From the NCBI GenBank assembly GCA_000953695.1, contig LN554846.1, positions 744,001 to 808,000 of the forward strand: DNA of 64,000 nt, written 5' to 3'. The notes under the pieces were generated by a model, which saw nothing but the letters and a program-made list of their open reading frames with translations, was not told the origin of the DNA and made no database searches. Position numbers and translations under genes: made by a program. Positions within the stretch are counted from its first letter, which is position 1. Every line of letters begins with the position of its first letter. The DNA comes from Aliivibrio wodanis. Its GTDB lineage: Bacteria > Pseudomonadota > Gammaproteobacteria > Enterobacterales > Vibrionaceae. Shown here piece by piece: positions 38,601-49,600 of the stretch.

Positions 38601-39655
38601 TGATGCAGTCTATTTTAAAAGTAAGCCCATTAACACAGAAAAAAATTCAACGATTTAAAGGGATTAAGCGTGGCTACTGGTCATTTTTGATTTTATCACT
38701 TTTATTGGTTCTCTCGATTTTTGCAGAAGTTTTCGTGAATAGTCGAGCATTACTTGTGAGTTACCAAGGTCAATGGCATTTTCCAACTTATGGAGATGTA
38801 AAGTCAGGAGATACCTTTGGCCTAGGCTACGCGCATGAGACTAATTATCGTGATTTACAGAGTCAATTTGAGAATGAAGGCGAGGGGAACTTTGTCATCA
38901 TGCCAATAGTGCCTTGGAACCCTTATGAGCAAGATTTTTCTGGTGATTTTCCACCGACAGAGCCAAGTATTGAGAGTCAGCATTATTTAGGAACAGATAC
39001 TATTGGTCGAGATATCGTCTCCCGCTTAGCTTATGGTTTCCGTATTGCAATGGGCTTCGCACTTATAACCTTGGTGATCTCTTATGCGATAGGGGTATCT
39101 GTTGGTTGTGCAATGGGCTTTTTTGGCGGTAAGTTCGATCTGTTTTTCCAACGCTTTATTGAGATTTGGTCTATGGTGCCATTTTTATACGTCATCATGA
39201 TTTTAGTTTCGATAATGAAGCCAAGCTTTATGCTCTTTACCTTAATTAATGTCATGTTTGGTTGGATGGGAATGACATGGTATATGCGAACCATGACTTA
39301 TAAAGAAAAATCCAGAGAGTATGTGATGGCAGCAAAAGCACTAGGGGCATCTAACTCACGTATTGTATTTCATCACATTTTGCCTAATACCATGGTCATG
39401 ATCGTGACGTTAGCACCGTTTACCATTGTAGCTAATATTACGGCACTGACCGCTTTAGATTATTTAGGCCTTGGCTTAATGCCACCAACACCGAGCTGGG
39501 GTGAGTTATTACAACAAGGAAAGTCAAATCTCGATTCTCCTTGGATAGCGACGTCAGTGGTGACAGCTATTGTTACGGTATTAATTATGGTGACATTTAT
39601 TGGTGAAGGCATCCGTGAAGCATTTGATCCCAAAAAACATACTAGATACGTCTAG
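38600..39655 (+). CDS. Peptide ABC transporter permease (YejE/OppC type)
   Basis: 351-aa partner permease. N-terminal membrane anchor, a long periplasmic segment (about 55-140) containing the YejE-like HYLGTDTIGRDIVSRLAYGFR, then the core permease with EAA loop EYVMAAKALGASNSRIVFHHILPNT. Together with the preceding gene it forms the membrane channel. The overlap of start and stop indicates coupled translation. Confidence 0.88.
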   Translation: MMQSILKVSPLTQKKIQRFKGIKRGYWSFLILSLLLVLSIFAEVFVNSRALLVSYQGQWHFPTYGDVKSGDTFGLGYAHETNYRDLQSQFENEGEGNFVIMPIVPWNPYEQDFSGDFPPTEPSIESQHYLGTDTIGRDIVSRLAYGFRIAMGFALITLVISYAIGVSVGCAMGFFGGKFDLFFQRFIEIWSMVPFLYVIMILVSIMKPSFMLFTLINVMFGWMGMTWYMRTMTYKEKSREYVMAAKALGASNSRIVFHHILPNTMVMIVTLAPFTIVANITALTALDYLGLGLMPPTPSWGELLQQGKSNLDSPWIATSVVTAIVTVLIMVTFIGEGIREAFDPKKHTRYV

Positions 39656-39730
39656 TTATCCAAATTTTTATATAAATAAATGATCATAAAATAAGTATCG
39701 AATATAGAGATAATAAAAAGAAAGGACTCG

Positions 39731-41575
39731 ATGAATATGAATAAAAAACTCACAACATTAGCATTATCTACAGTTGCATTATTTAGCTCGCAAGCATTTT
39801 CTGCAGATTTACCTGATAATTTGCAATGGCAAACCAACGACACTGCACCTACATTTGCTTCTACTGAAGCAACCTTTGGAGGTTCGTATCGTACATATAC
39901 GCTAAGTTTCCCGCAAACATTTCGAACTGTTGGACCTGATTCAAATGGTGCATTTAGAGCGTGGATTCTAGAGGCTAATATTCTTCCTTTAATTAAGCAC
40001 CCAAATACGGGAGAGTGGTTGCCGGGTTTAGCTCAATCATGGGCATTTGGTGATGATAATAAAACCGTCTATTTTAAGTTAAACCCCAAAGCGACATGGA
40101 GTGATGGCAAGCCGGTTACCGCCGATGATTATCAGTTCATGCTTAAATTAATGCGTTCAACTGACATTGTTGCGCCGTGGTATAACGACTTTTTTACCAA
40201 TGAAATTGCAGACATTGTAACCTTTGATAAGAATACCATTGGTATTGTATCGGCAAAGCCACGTAATCGTGATGAGTTAATCGAATACACCAATCTAATG
40301 CCTCGTCCAGCACACTTTTATGGCAACCCAAAAGTTGATGAAAATAACGATGGGATTGAAGATAAATTTGTTCGTAAATACAACTTTAAACCAGAGCCTG
40401 TTACTGGACCTTATTATATTGACAAGATTAAGAAAGGTAAGAATATCGCCTTTAAACATGTTGGTGAAGATTGGTGGGGTTATGAGAATAAATATAACCA
40501 GAATCGCTTTAATGTAGAAAAAATAAATATAAAAGTTATTCGTGATGCAGATATCGCTTTAAAGCATTTTGAAAAAGGTAATTTGGATTCATTTAATTTA
40601 GTGCGTCCTGATCTATGGCATGAAAAGTCAGATGGTAAAAATTATCAGAATGGTTATATCCAAAAGGCGTGGGTATTTAACCAAGCCGCAGTTGGAGCAG
40701 GTGGGTTATGGCTAAATACGGCAAAACCAATGTTGGATAATATTAATATCCGTAAAGGCATCATGTTTGCCAGTGATTTTGACATGATGATAGAGAAAGT
40801 TCTTCGTGGTGATTATTCACGTAAACCAAATGGTATGGGGTTTGGTCATATTGGTTATGATAATACTGATATTCAAGCACCAAAGTTTAATGCTAAGAAA
40901 GCCATTAAATATTTTGAAAAAGGAGGATTTGCTACCATAGGTTCTGATGGCATTCGTGTTAATGATAAAGGGGAACGTTTAAGCTTTGCTGTAACTTATT
41001 CCCAACAGTCTTTTACACCTCGTGTAGCCGTATTAAAAGAGCAAGCAAAACTGGCTGGCTTGGAGCTAGAGCTAAATCTTATTGATGGTTCAAGTATGTT
41101 TAAATATGTGCTTGAGAAAAAACATGACATCTCTTTTCATAATATGGGAACCGCTGATATCCCAGCTTATTGGGAATACTTCCATTCAGATAATGCCAAT
41201 AAACCACAAACAAACCATTTCACTAACTTTAGCTCTCCTGAGCTAGATGGATTAATCGACTCATTTAAAAATGAATTTGATATTGAGAAAAAACGAGCAC
41301 TCTCTCGTGAAATACAACAACTGATTGCTGATGCGAATGTTATCGTTCCGGGTTACATGGTGCCCTATGCAAGAGCAGGTTACTGGCGTTGGATGAAACT
41401 ACCAGAGCAGATGGCGACTAAACAAACTGGGTATTTATTCCATGGTTGGGGGTTCTCTCAAACATTTAGCACTTTCTGGATTGATAAGCAGGTGAAAAAA
41501 GAAACTAAGGCTGCGATGAAGTCAGGTAAAACGTTTGAGCCTGTCACAATTGTTGATGATACTTATAAACTGTAG
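39731..41575 (+). CDS. Extracellular peptide-binding protein (SBP family 5, YejA-like)
   Basis: 614-aa periplasmic binding protein with a signal peptide ending near residue 25 (SSQAFSA). Family-5 features are ILPLIKHPNTGEWLPGLAQSW, FKLNPKATWSDGKPVTADD and EPVTGPYYIDKIKKGK. Length and the early FRTYTLSFP-like region resemble YejA/microcin-C-type binding proteins more than OppA. No lipobox, so it is soluble in the periplasm. ATG 39731 has AAGGA upstream. The substrate is presumably oligopeptides; no specificity can be read. Confidence 0.87.
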   Translation: MNMNKKLTTLALSTVALFSSQAFSADLPDNLQWQTNDTAPTFASTEATFGGSYRTYTLSFPQTFRTVGPDSNGAFRAWILEANILPLIKHPNTGEWLPGLAQSWAFGDDNKTVYFKLNPKATWSDGKPVTADDYQFMLKLMRSTDIVAPWYNDFFTNEIADIVTFDKNTIGIVSAKPRNRDELIEYTNLMPRPAHFYGNPKVDENNDGIEDKFVRKYNFKPEPVTGPYYIDKIKKGKNIAFKHVGEDWWGYENKYNQNRFNVEKINIKVIRDADIALKHFEKGNLDSFNLVRPDLWHEKSDGKNYQNGYIQKAWVFNQAAVGAGGLWLNTAKPMLDNINIRKGIMFASDFDMMIEKVLRGDYSRKPNGMGFGHIGYDNTDIQAPKFNAKKAIKYFEKGGFATIGSDGIRVNDKGERLSFAVTYSQQSFTPRVAVLKEQAKLAGLELELNLIDGSSMFKYVLEKKHDISFHNMGTADIPAYWEYFHSDNANKPQTNHFTNFSSPELDGLIDSFKNEFDIEKKRALSREIQQLIADANVIVPGYMVPYARAGYWRWMKLPEQMATKQTGYLFHGWGFSQTFSTFWIDKQVKKETKAAMKSGKTFEPVTIVDDTYKL

Positions 41576-41661
41576 GTTTATTAACATGCACTAAAAGCTA
41601 GGAGAGGGATCTCCTAGCTGTACCTTTGAGAAAGATAATAATAAAAACAGTGAAGAAGCAT

Positions 41662-42669
41662 ATGGATAGAGAAATTGTTTTATCGGTAGAAAATTTAGTT
41701 ACTGAATTTCAAACTGATGATGGCACAGTGAGAGTATTAGATGGCGTTAGCTTCCAAGTACCAAAAGGAAAAACCATCGGTATTGTTGGCGAGTCTGGTT
41801 GTGGTAAAAGCGTTACTTCAATGTCGATAATGGGGCTTTTACCTAAACCTTATGGCAATGTGGTGGGCGGACGTATTTTATATGGTGAAACGGATCTAGT
41901 TCAGTTAAGTCCTGATAAATTGTATGAGATGCGTGGTAATCGTATTTCAATGATTTTCCAAGATCCAATGACCGCTTTAAATCCGGTCCATACTATTGGA
42001 AAGCAAATTAATGAAGTTCTAGAGTTACACCGTCCTGATTTAGATAAAAAACAGCGTTTAGCTTATTCTCTTGAAATGCTTGAAAAGGTGGGTATTCCCT
42101 CTCCAGAATCTCGAGTCCATGAGTATCCACATAACTTATCCGGTGGTATGCGACAGCGTGTCATGATAGCCATCGCTCTCGCTTGTGAGCCTGATATTTT
42201 GATCTGTGATGAACCAACTACTGCATTGGATGTGACTATTCAAGCTCAAATTTTGGAGTTAATGAAAAAACTGCAAGATGAGACAGGTATGTCAATTATT
42301 TTCATAACGCATGATCTTGGTGTTGTTGCTGAGGTATGTGATGAAGTTGTTGTTATGTATGCAGGGAGAGTAGCAGAACAAGCAGGGATCTTTGAGCTAT
42401 TTGATAATCCACAGCACCCATATACACAAGGCTTGATGTCATCAATGCCGAGTTTAAGCTTACAACCTAAAACAGAACTAGAGACTATTCAAGGAACCGT
42501 CCCTTCACTTAATGAGATGCCAAGTGGCTGTCGTTTTTCAACTCGTTGTAAATATAGGCAAGATAAGTGTGATTCTGAAGTTCCGCCCATGCGTGAGATT
42601 GGATTATTACATCAAGTGAGTTGTCATTTTAGTAATGCATTAAAGAGTAACAATGAGGTGATGAAATGA
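41662..42669 (+). CDS. Peptide ABC transporter ATPase (OppD/DppD type)
   Basis: 335-aa ATPase. Walker [10 protein letters not shown], signature [13 protein letters not shown], Walker [13 protein letters not shown], and a C-terminal oligopeptide-ABC domain with the [15 protein letters not shown] iron-sulfur-type cysteine cluster. ATG 41662 ([12 protein letters not shown]) fits the family; the frame is open 12 codons further upstream. Its stop overlaps the next gene (ATGA). Confidence 0.9.
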   Translation: MDREIVLSVENLVTEFQTDDGTVRVLDGVSFQVPKGKTIGIVGESGCGKSVTSMSIMGLLPKPYGNVVGGRILYGETDLVQLSPDKLYEMRGNRISMIFQDPMTALNPVHTIGKQINEVLELHRPDLDKKQRLAYSLEMLEKVGIPSPESRVHEYPHNLSGGMRQRVMIAIALACEPDILICDEPTTALDVTIQAQILELMKKLQDETGMSIIFITHDLGVVAEVCDEVVVMYAGRVAEQAGIFELFDNPQHPYTQGLMSSMPSLSLQPKTELETIQGTVPSLNEMPSGCRFSTRCKYRQDKCDSEVPPMREIGLLHQVSCHFSNALKSNNEVMK

Positions 42670-43634
42670 GTGAGTTATTGAGAATTGATGATCTCAAACA
42701 ACATTTTCATTCAGGAAAAGGGATCTTTAATAAAGGATATATAGTTCATGCAGTTGACGGCGTATCTCTTAGTGTAAATAAAGGAGAAACCCTTGGCTTA
42801 GTTGGTGAATCTGGCTGTGGAAAGAGTACTCTTGGTCGTAGTTTATTGAAGCTATTTGAGCCGACTGCTGGTCGTATTTACTTTGAAGGTCAAGATATTA
42901 CTCACCTTGGAAATAAAGAAATGCGCTCTTTACGTCAAGAGATGCAAATTATTTTTCAAGACCCAACTGAATCGCTAAACCCAAGACATACGATTGAAAT
43001 GATTTTGGAAGAACCGTTTGTTATTCATGGTGTTGGTACACAAGAAGAACGTAAACAATGGATTGAAGAGCTATTAATTAAAGTGGGCTTACCAGTAAGT
43101 GCGGTTAGTCGTTACCCTCATGAGTTTTCTGGAGGGCAAAAGCAGCGAATTGGTATTGCAAGAGCGATTGCTTTAAAACCAAAATTAATTGTATGTGATG
43201 AGTCGGTATCGGCACTGGATGTGTCAGTTCAAGCACAAATAGTCAATCTGTTACTGGATCTACAAAAAGAGATGAATCTGGCCTTAATTTTTATTGCTCA
43301 TGATTTATCCGTGGTTAAGCATATTTCCGATAAAGTTGCGGTAATGTACCTAGGTAAAATTGTTGAATATGGCAATGCTGATACGTTATACAATTCACCA
43401 AAGCACCCTTATACCGAGGCATTATTATCAGCAATACCTGTTGTTCATCCTCGTTTTAGAGGGAAAGAACGGATTATTCTAAAGGGAGATGTCCCTTCAC
43501 CGATTAATCCACCAAAGGGTTGTCGATTCTCAACTCGATGTCCAAGAGCTGAAAAAAATTGCTTTCATGATGAACCACAAAGGCAGATAGTTGATGACAA
43601 TGCTTATGAAGTCGCTTGTCATTTATATAAATAA
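42666..43634 (+). CDS. Peptide ABC transporter ATPase (OppF/DppF type)
   Basis: 322-aa second ATPase of the importer. Walker [10 protein letters not shown], signature FSGGQKQRIGIA, Walker B LIVCDESVSALD, and C-terminal [15 protein letters not shown]. Here YejF-like function is split into two separate ATPases, as in Opp/Dpp systems. Overlaps the preceding gene by 4 bp; last gene of the operon. Confidence 0.9.
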   Translation: MSELLRIDDLKQHFHSGKGIFNKGYIVHAVDGVSLSVNKGETLGLVGESGCGKSTLGRSLLKLFEPTAGRIYFEGQDITHLGNKEMRSLRQEMQIIFQDPTESLNPRHTIEMILEEPFVIHGVGTQEERKQWIEELLIKVGLPVSAVSRYPHEFSGGQKQRIGIARAIALKPKLIVCDESVSALDVSVQAQIVNLLLDLQKEMNLALIFIAHDLSVVKHISDKVAVMYLGKIVEYGNADTLYNSPKHPYTEALLSAIPVVHPRFRGKERIILKGDVPSPINPPKGCRFSTRCPRAEKNCFHDEPQRQIVDDNAYEVACHLYK

Positions 43635-43716
43635 ATATCTTTTTTTGAAATAGTCGACTTGTTCTGCTTTATTCTATAGTGAGTAAAGAATAAGTTAATC
43701 AAAACCAGAGGTCGTT

Positions 43717-44043
43717 ATGGAAAAGATATTTACTTTTAGCGTATTAGGGCTTTTGGCTGGTTGTTCTGCAACAATGCCAGATATGGGGACTGAACAACCT
43801 ATTCATTATCAGTGTGATAATGATAGAAACTTTCAAATTACGTTTAATAAAGATAAAGCGTTGCTACAACTTCCAAAAGAAGATTACGCACTAAAACGTG
43901 CAGTATCAGCATCAGGTATGAAATACATTTCTGATGATGGGATGCCAGATATTAGTACAACGATTATCTTTCAGGGTAAAGGTAATGAAGCAAGTTTAGA
44001 TCTAGGACGGGTATTATTAAAAAATTGTACTGTTATGAAGTAG
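43717..44043 (+). CDS. MliC-like lysozyme-inhibitor lipoprotein
   Basis: 108-aa lipoprotein with lipobox LLAGC (C16). The mature part fits the MliC/PliC C-type lysozyme inhibitor pattern: an early Cys (HYQCDNDRNFQITFNKDKALLQL), the central AVSASGMKYISDDG loop that inserts into the lysozyme active site, and a late Cys (LLKNC) for a disulfide. It would protect peptidoglycan from host lysozyme in the periplasm. ATG 43717 with AGAGGT upstream. Separate transcription unit. Confidence 0.78.
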   Translation: MEKIFTFSVLGLLAGCSATMPDMGTEQPIHYQCDNDRNFQITFNKDKALLQLPKEDYALKRAVSASGMKYISDDGMPDISTTIIFQGKGNEASLDLGRVLLKNCTVMK

Positions 44044-44077
44044 CTTTAATATGAAGTGGTTTCATTGGTAGAAAAGT

Positions 44078-44110
44078 AAAAATGGTCATAACTATATTAT
44101 GACCATTTTT
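44078..44110. terminator. Bidirectional terminator (MliC-like / YitT)
   Basis: Perfect 14-bp stem AAAAATGGTCATAA (44078-44091) / TTATGACCATTTTT (44097-44110) between convergent genes. Confidence 0.88.
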
Positions 44111-44126
44111 ATTATTAAACTAATAC

Positions 44127-44735
44127 TTAAGTACCATAAGTCACAATATAACGATTTGGCTTATGGTTCATTCCTAAAACGATATTCAATATAATAGCGC
44201 CAAGAACGGAAACAACAAGCAACCAAGGGGTAATAAAGAAGAAAGAGGCACTTAAAATACAGAAGTCGATTACCATCTGAACTTTACCTACTGAGATACC
44301 AAATTTTTCTTGGATCCACAAACATAAAACATTAAACCCACCTAAGCTTGAGCGATGTCTAAATAAGATTAGCATGCCTAATCCCATTAATAAGCCACCA
44401 GCAATCGCGCAATAAATGTCACTGATATGATCAACAGAAATCATCATATTCAAGTGGTCAGTCATAATAGAAACAAGACCACCAGAAATTAAGCTGGTTA
44501 ATGCAAAACGCTTCCCAAATCGTTGCCAAGCTAAGGCGTAAAACGGCAGGTTGCATAGAAAGTACAAAATACCAAAGCTGATACCACTCATTTGGCTAAC
44601 TAATAATGCAAGTCCTGTTGTACCACCTGTAAGTAATTGTGCTGCTTGTAAAAAGAAAATACCTTGAGAAACTAAGAAAGTACCCGTCAAAATAGCAATG
44701 ACATCTTCCTTGTGTGTGTGTTTAATTTTTTCCAT
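44127..44735 (-). CDS. YitT-family membrane protein
   Basis: 202-aa integral membrane protein with five or six hydrophobic segments and the YitT family blocks QLLTGGTTGLALLVSQMSG and FRHRSSLGGFNVLCLWIQEK. It lacks the C-terminal DUF2179 soluble domain present in longer YitT proteins. Function unknown; possibly transport. Divergent from glyA across a 328-bp region. Confidence 0.82.
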   Translation of the reverse strand: MEKIKHTHKEDVIAILTGTFLVSQGIFFLQAAQLLTGGTTGLALLVSQMSGISFGILYFLCNLPFYALAWQRFGKRFALTSLISGGLVSIMTDHLNMMISVDHISDIYCAIAGGLLMGLGMLILFRHRSSLGGFNVLCLWIQEKFGISVGKVQMVIDFCILSASFFFITPWLLVVSVLGAIILNIVLGMNHKPNRYIVTYGT

Positions 44736-44848
44736 AACGGCAGGTTCTGCTTTCTAATATCAAATAAATAATGGTCGCAAGAATAGTGTGATTATGAATT
44801 TATGCAATTGATGATAATGAAATATAGGTTAGTTTTTGTAGTAAACAC

Positions 44849-44865
44849 TTTACAGAGTGTAAAGC
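44849..44865. promoter_or_regulatory. Palindrome CTTTACA-N3-TGTAAAG in the yitT/glyA intergenic region
   Basis: Perfect 7-bp inverted repeat with 3-bp spacer, about 200 bp upstream of glyA and 115 bp upstream of yitT. It looks like a dimeric regulator site; I cannot name the regulator. Confidence 0.35.
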
Positions 44866-44999
44866 TTACTATTGACAGTTTATTAGTATCATTCATGTTG
44901 ATAATGAGTAATCTGCAACAAAAATAACAAAGAAAAGTACTATTTAGGGTATCTGATCCAGATCAAATTATGTAGAATACATCGCAGTTAAGACTAGCG

Positions 45000-45015
45000 A
45001 CGTAATCGTTTGCGT
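45000..45015. promoter_or_regulatory. PurR operator upstream of glyA
   Basis: ACGTAATCGTTTGCGT matches the PurR consensus and is almost the same as the PurR site of E. coli glyA. It lies 49 bp before the start codon, within the likely leader; a TAGAAT -10 candidate is at 44973-44978. Confidence 0.8.
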
Positions 45016-45063
45016 TGCTGGGCTATTTTTGGGTTTTATATTTATCTGAGTCAGGAGATACAG

Positions 45064-46314
45064 ATGCTTAAGCGTGATATGAACATTGCAGATTACGATG
45101 CAGACTTGTTTGCAGCAATCCAGGAAGAAACAGTACGTCAAGAAGAGCATATCGAGCTGATTGCTTCTGAAAACTACACTAGCCCACGAGTGATGGAAGC
45201 TCAAGGTTCACAACTAACAAACAAATACGCAGAAGGTTACCCAGGCAAGCGTTACTACGGTGGCTGTGAGTTTGTAGATAAAGTAGAAACATTAGCGATT
45301 AACCGCGCATGTGAATTGTTTGGCGCAGAGTATGCAAACGTACAACCGCATTCAGGTTCTCAAGCGAACAACGCAGTTTACATGGCATTACTAAACGCTG
45401 GTGATACAGTGTTAGGTATGAGCCTTGCTCACGGTGGTCACTTAACTCACGGTTCTCCAGTAAACTTCTCTGGTAAGCTTTACAACATCATCCCTTACGG
45501 CATTGATGAAGCTGGTCAGATTAACTATGAAGAAATGGAAGCTCTAGCAGTAGAACATAAGCCTAAAATGATCATTGGTGGTTTCTCTGCTTATTCTCAA
45601 GTATGTGATTGGGCACGTATGCGTGAAATCGCAGACAAAGTTGGCGCTTACTTCTTTGTAGATATGGCTCACGTAGCAGGTCTTATTGCTGCTGGTGTTT
45701 ACCCTAACCCAGTACCACACGCTCACGTAGTTACAACAACGACTCATAAAACACTTGCTGGTCCTCGTGGTGGTCTTATCCTTTCTAATGAAGGCGAAGA
45801 TCTTTACAAGAAACTGAACTCAGCAGTATTCCCTGGTGGTCAAGGTGGCCCTCTAATGCACGTTATCGCTGGTAAAGCGGTTGCATTTAAAGAAGCACTA
45901 GAGCCAGAGTTTAAAGAATACCAAACACGTGTTGTTGCTAACGCAAAAGCGATGGTTGCAGAGTTTCTTGCTCGCGGTTACAACATCGTTTCAGGCTCTA
46001 CTGAAAACCATTTGTTCCTAGTTGATTTAATCGACAAAGACATCACTGGTAAAGAAGCAGATGCAGCACTAGGTTCAGCTAACATTACCGTTAACAAGAA
46101 CTCTGTACCAAACGATCCACGTAGCCCGTTTGTTACTTCTGGTATCCGTGTTGGTTCTCCTTCTATTACTCGTCGTGGTTTCTCTGAAGCTGATGCGAAA
46201 GAACTTGCTGGCTGGATGTGTGACATTCTAGACAACATGGGTGATGAGTCTGTTATCGAAGCAACAAAAGCAAAAGTATTAGAAATTTGTAAGCGTTTAC
46301 CTGTATACGCTTAA
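45064..46314 (+). CDS. glyA: Serine hydroxymethyltransferase
   Basis: PLP enzyme (416 aa) converting serine and tetrahydrofolate to glycine and methylene-tetrahydrofolate, the main source of one-carbon units. The PLP lysine is in [14 protein letters not shown]; also seen are [21 protein letters not shown] and [15 protein letters not shown] 45064 is preceded by AGGAGA. The open frame reaches 45010 without ribosome-site support. PurR box in the leader links it to purine supply, as with purL. Confidence 0.96.
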   Translation: MLKRDMNIADYDADLFAAIQEETVRQEEHIELIASENYTSPRVMEAQGSQLTNKYAEGYPGKRYYGGCEFVDKVETLAINRACELFGAEYANVQPHSGSQANNAVYMALLNAGDTVLGMSLAHGGHLTHGSPVNFSGKLYNIIPYGIDEAGQINYEEMEALAVEHKPKMIIGGFSAYSQVCDWARMREIADKVGAYFFVDMAHVAGLIAAGVYPNPVPHAHVVTTTTHKTLAGPRGGLILSNEGEDLYKKLNSAVFPGGQGGPLMHVIAGKAVAFKEALEPEFKEYQTRVVANAKAMVAEFLARGYNIVSGSTENHLFLVDLIDKDITGKEADAALGSANITVNKNSVPNDPRSPFVTSGIRVGSPSITRRGFSEADAKELAGWMCDILDNMGDESVIEATKAKVLEICKRLPVYA

Positions 46315-46342
46315 TCTCTAAATCTGCTTTAAATAAATATTA

Positions 46343-46378
46343 AAGAGGTTAACCTATTATAGGTTGGCCTTTTTTTTG
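46343..46378 (+). terminator. Intrinsic terminator of glyA
   Basis: Stem of about 11 bp with two G-U pairs (GAGGTTAACCT with AGGTTGGCCTT around 46345-46371), followed by eight T. Confidence 0.75.
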
Positions 46379-46600
46379 GATAAAACTCAGCAAGTTATTA
46401 ATAGTTGGTTTGATTTATTTACCTATCTACCGACACGAAAGTAACTACATATCATTCTTTAATTCAATCTAAACCATATTCACTTTCATGATTCCTATTC
46501 TATTTCTGTGTTATTTCTAAGAATTAGTGTAAATAAATGTGCTATGTTTCGATCTTAGTGAACTGAACGATTAGTTTCAGCACTTCTAAAAGGTTGAATC

Positions 46601-49600
46601 ATGAGTAAGAAAGTATTATTAGCGTCGTTGATTGCCACGTTACTGACCGGTTGTTTGGATGATGGCGGTAATGGCTCAGGAAATGAAACAGTTAAACCTA
46701 CACCACCAGAAACACCGGATGTGACGTATATCGGAGAGTTATTGGCTTCAGGTATACCAATTAAAGGTGAAGTAACCTGTAATGGTGAAGCCTTAGAGCT
46801 AGGTAAATTTACCGTTAAGCAAGGGCTCTCATTCAGTTGTAATTTAGGCGCTGTAGTATTAGGTCAATTTATTGCCCCAGAGCCAATGACGTTATCTGAT
46901 TCAAATTTAACAGAGGTAATTCCTACATCATTTGATTTAAAAAATGTAGAAGGTGATAACGCGGCTAAAGTGCTACAAACTATTAATAGCTGTGCGACCA
47001 CAGAAGAATTGTGTTTAGAAGAAATAAACAGCCTAGATATTACTGATATTTATCAGCATTTAGATGATGACAAAGCCGTTGATGCTTACTTACTATTGAA
47101 AGGCGAAGAAGCAACAGACGACGTAGGTAAAGCCCCAAGCTCACACGTGGATAGTGATATTCAACCTGAAGTCAGTGAAGGTACGAGCAATGATCTGAAC
47201 AGTGATTTTGTGTCGGCTAATGCGGAGAACACTTACGGTTACCAACCAAGTCAAGCAGCGAAGGTATTAACAAAAAGCCAGCTAACCGACGTAAATGGAA
47301 CACCTTTAGTCGGAGTGGCTTTCTTTTCTGAAAATTCAACAGGTATGACAGATGAGAACGGGTATTTTGAGTACCTATGGGGTGATACCCTTACATTTGG
47401 TATTGATACGTTTGAGTTTGGTAGTTTAATTGGTAATCAAGTTAATTATGAACTTACGGATGTAACTGAAAATGCAATAGAAAAAGCTAATATTCAGTCA
47501 TTACTTACACGTTATGCGATTGCCTCTAATGGTAATTTAATTATTAATGATAAAGTACAAGAAGTCTTTAGTTTATATCCTAACGTAATTAATGAGTTAA
47601 TTAACCTTTCTTTACCAAATGGTGGTGTGATTGAGGGGACAGAATTTGTTTTTCCTAATGAATTTGAAGCGCAATTTTCTCAAGGGCTCACACAATTAAT
47701 CGATAATGAATTAAAGCAAATTTCTCGTTATGCCTCTTTTAGTACATTTAATGCCTTACCTAATGTATTTTCAGAAGATAGCACAGGTTACGTCACAGAA
47801 AGCCTGCAATCTATTTTTAAAAATGTAACGCAATTCCATGTATTTAATGATCACAGTAGCTTTTATGGAGCCAGTGGTTATACAAGAGGTATGCGTGCAT
47901 TAAACTTATCGAATCGTGCGTTCCCTATTATGATGCCACGTAGCGATATTAATAAAGAACTTGCTTTTGGAGAACCTCAAGCGTGGACCCGTGAAGGTAA
48001 GCCTTATATAGCTGCTTACCCTAATGTGATCATGCCTGAAATTCCAAAAGTATCTAAAGACAATGCAACTTTTGGCTTTCCCTTTGTTACTGCTGGTGAA
48101 ATCGGTAAAGGTAAAATTGTATTCATGGGGAACAGTTTATACCCAAGCATTTTATCGTGTCCTGAAAACTATTGGGCAAATGATGAATTGCAAATAGATA
48201 GTGAAAACTCTGTATGTACAACAAATAATGATTTAAGCGCAGATGCTCGTAATGACAATGGCAGCATGGAGACATTTTTTAGCAATATATTCACATGGTT
48301 TACTTCGTCATACTCTCAACATCAGGTAAATGTTGCAACCAATATTGAAATCGCTTATGCCGCAAGATCTAATTGGTCTAAAGGACGTGAATATTCATTC
48401 TTCTTTGATAAAGCGTTTAATTTTTCGTCAGTAACTTTTCTAACTAAAGGGGGATTTGATGGAATATCGGCTGACACCACGCCTATTTTAGTCTTGCAAG
48501 CATATCCTGTAAAAATTTTAGGCGATGGTCAAACAAGTCGTGTTATCGCGGACCTAGATAACCCGAATTTAACGCAAGAAGACATTACGGCTTTAATTAA
48601 ATACGTTGATCAAGGCGGTAATATTTTATTCATGGATGCGATAGATGGCGAAACTAATCCTGAACCTATTGGACGCTTAGCTGACACTGCGGGCATATCA
48701 TTAGGCGGAAGTAATGTCACGCCCACCTCACAAGGTAATTGTGGATCTTCATATTATTGTCATGGTGACTCTCTTCGTCCAAATATTCATATAGAAAGCC
48801 AGCATGAAATGGTGGTATTAGAACGTTTTCCTGATGTGAATGGTGAGCCGCCGTTTACTGTTGATAGTGAAGGAAATACGATTTGGAACAAAGAAGAATT
48901 CATGTCGAATTTAGAGATCCCAAGCTATGAAAAAGCGATCATGGATGAAGATGGTAGCCCAGCAATAGAAACAAAAATAGCACGTATATTTGTTACTAAT
49001 GAAGCAGAAAAAGCAGCTGCAATTGCTGAATTAAAAGCAGCGTTTGTTAGTACACCTATATGTACAGAAAGCTATCAATATGAATTTAATTGTATTGAAA
49101 CAAGAAAGGGCCACGGTCTTCCTGTTCGTGGTAATTACTTACGAGCGGATTTTGATCGCTACCCAGTAAGCCCTGACGTGGTAACAAGCATGGTTAAAGC
49201 AGCTAATCTAGGTGATAACTTCAATGCTTTAATGGAGCATGAGCTTTACTACCGCACTAAAGGTAAGCAAGGTACTCGTCTATCTACTGTTGAGTTGAAT
49301 CAAACTTACGACAATCTTTCTATTTGGATGTGGAATAATAATGACTATGCGTATGATCCGAATGTTCAAGATGAACTTGGCTTTAAAACGGCTGTTGGTT
49401 TCTTAAATTGTTATACCAATAATCAACACGGTATGGGACAACGTTGTCCCTCAGATCTAAAAACAACATTAGTTTCGAATGGTATGTTACATGGAGAAGA
49501 TAGTAAGTTAAATGGTCAGTTAAACCCGAGCTACCCATTAAACTACATGGAGAAGCCGTTAACTCGCATAATGCTAGGACGTTCTTTCTGGGATCAGGAA

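Noticed and set aside
44736-45063. Glycine riboswitch upstream of glyA
   Set aside because: No tandem glycine aptamer pattern seen. The PurR box matches the known E. coli glyA control.
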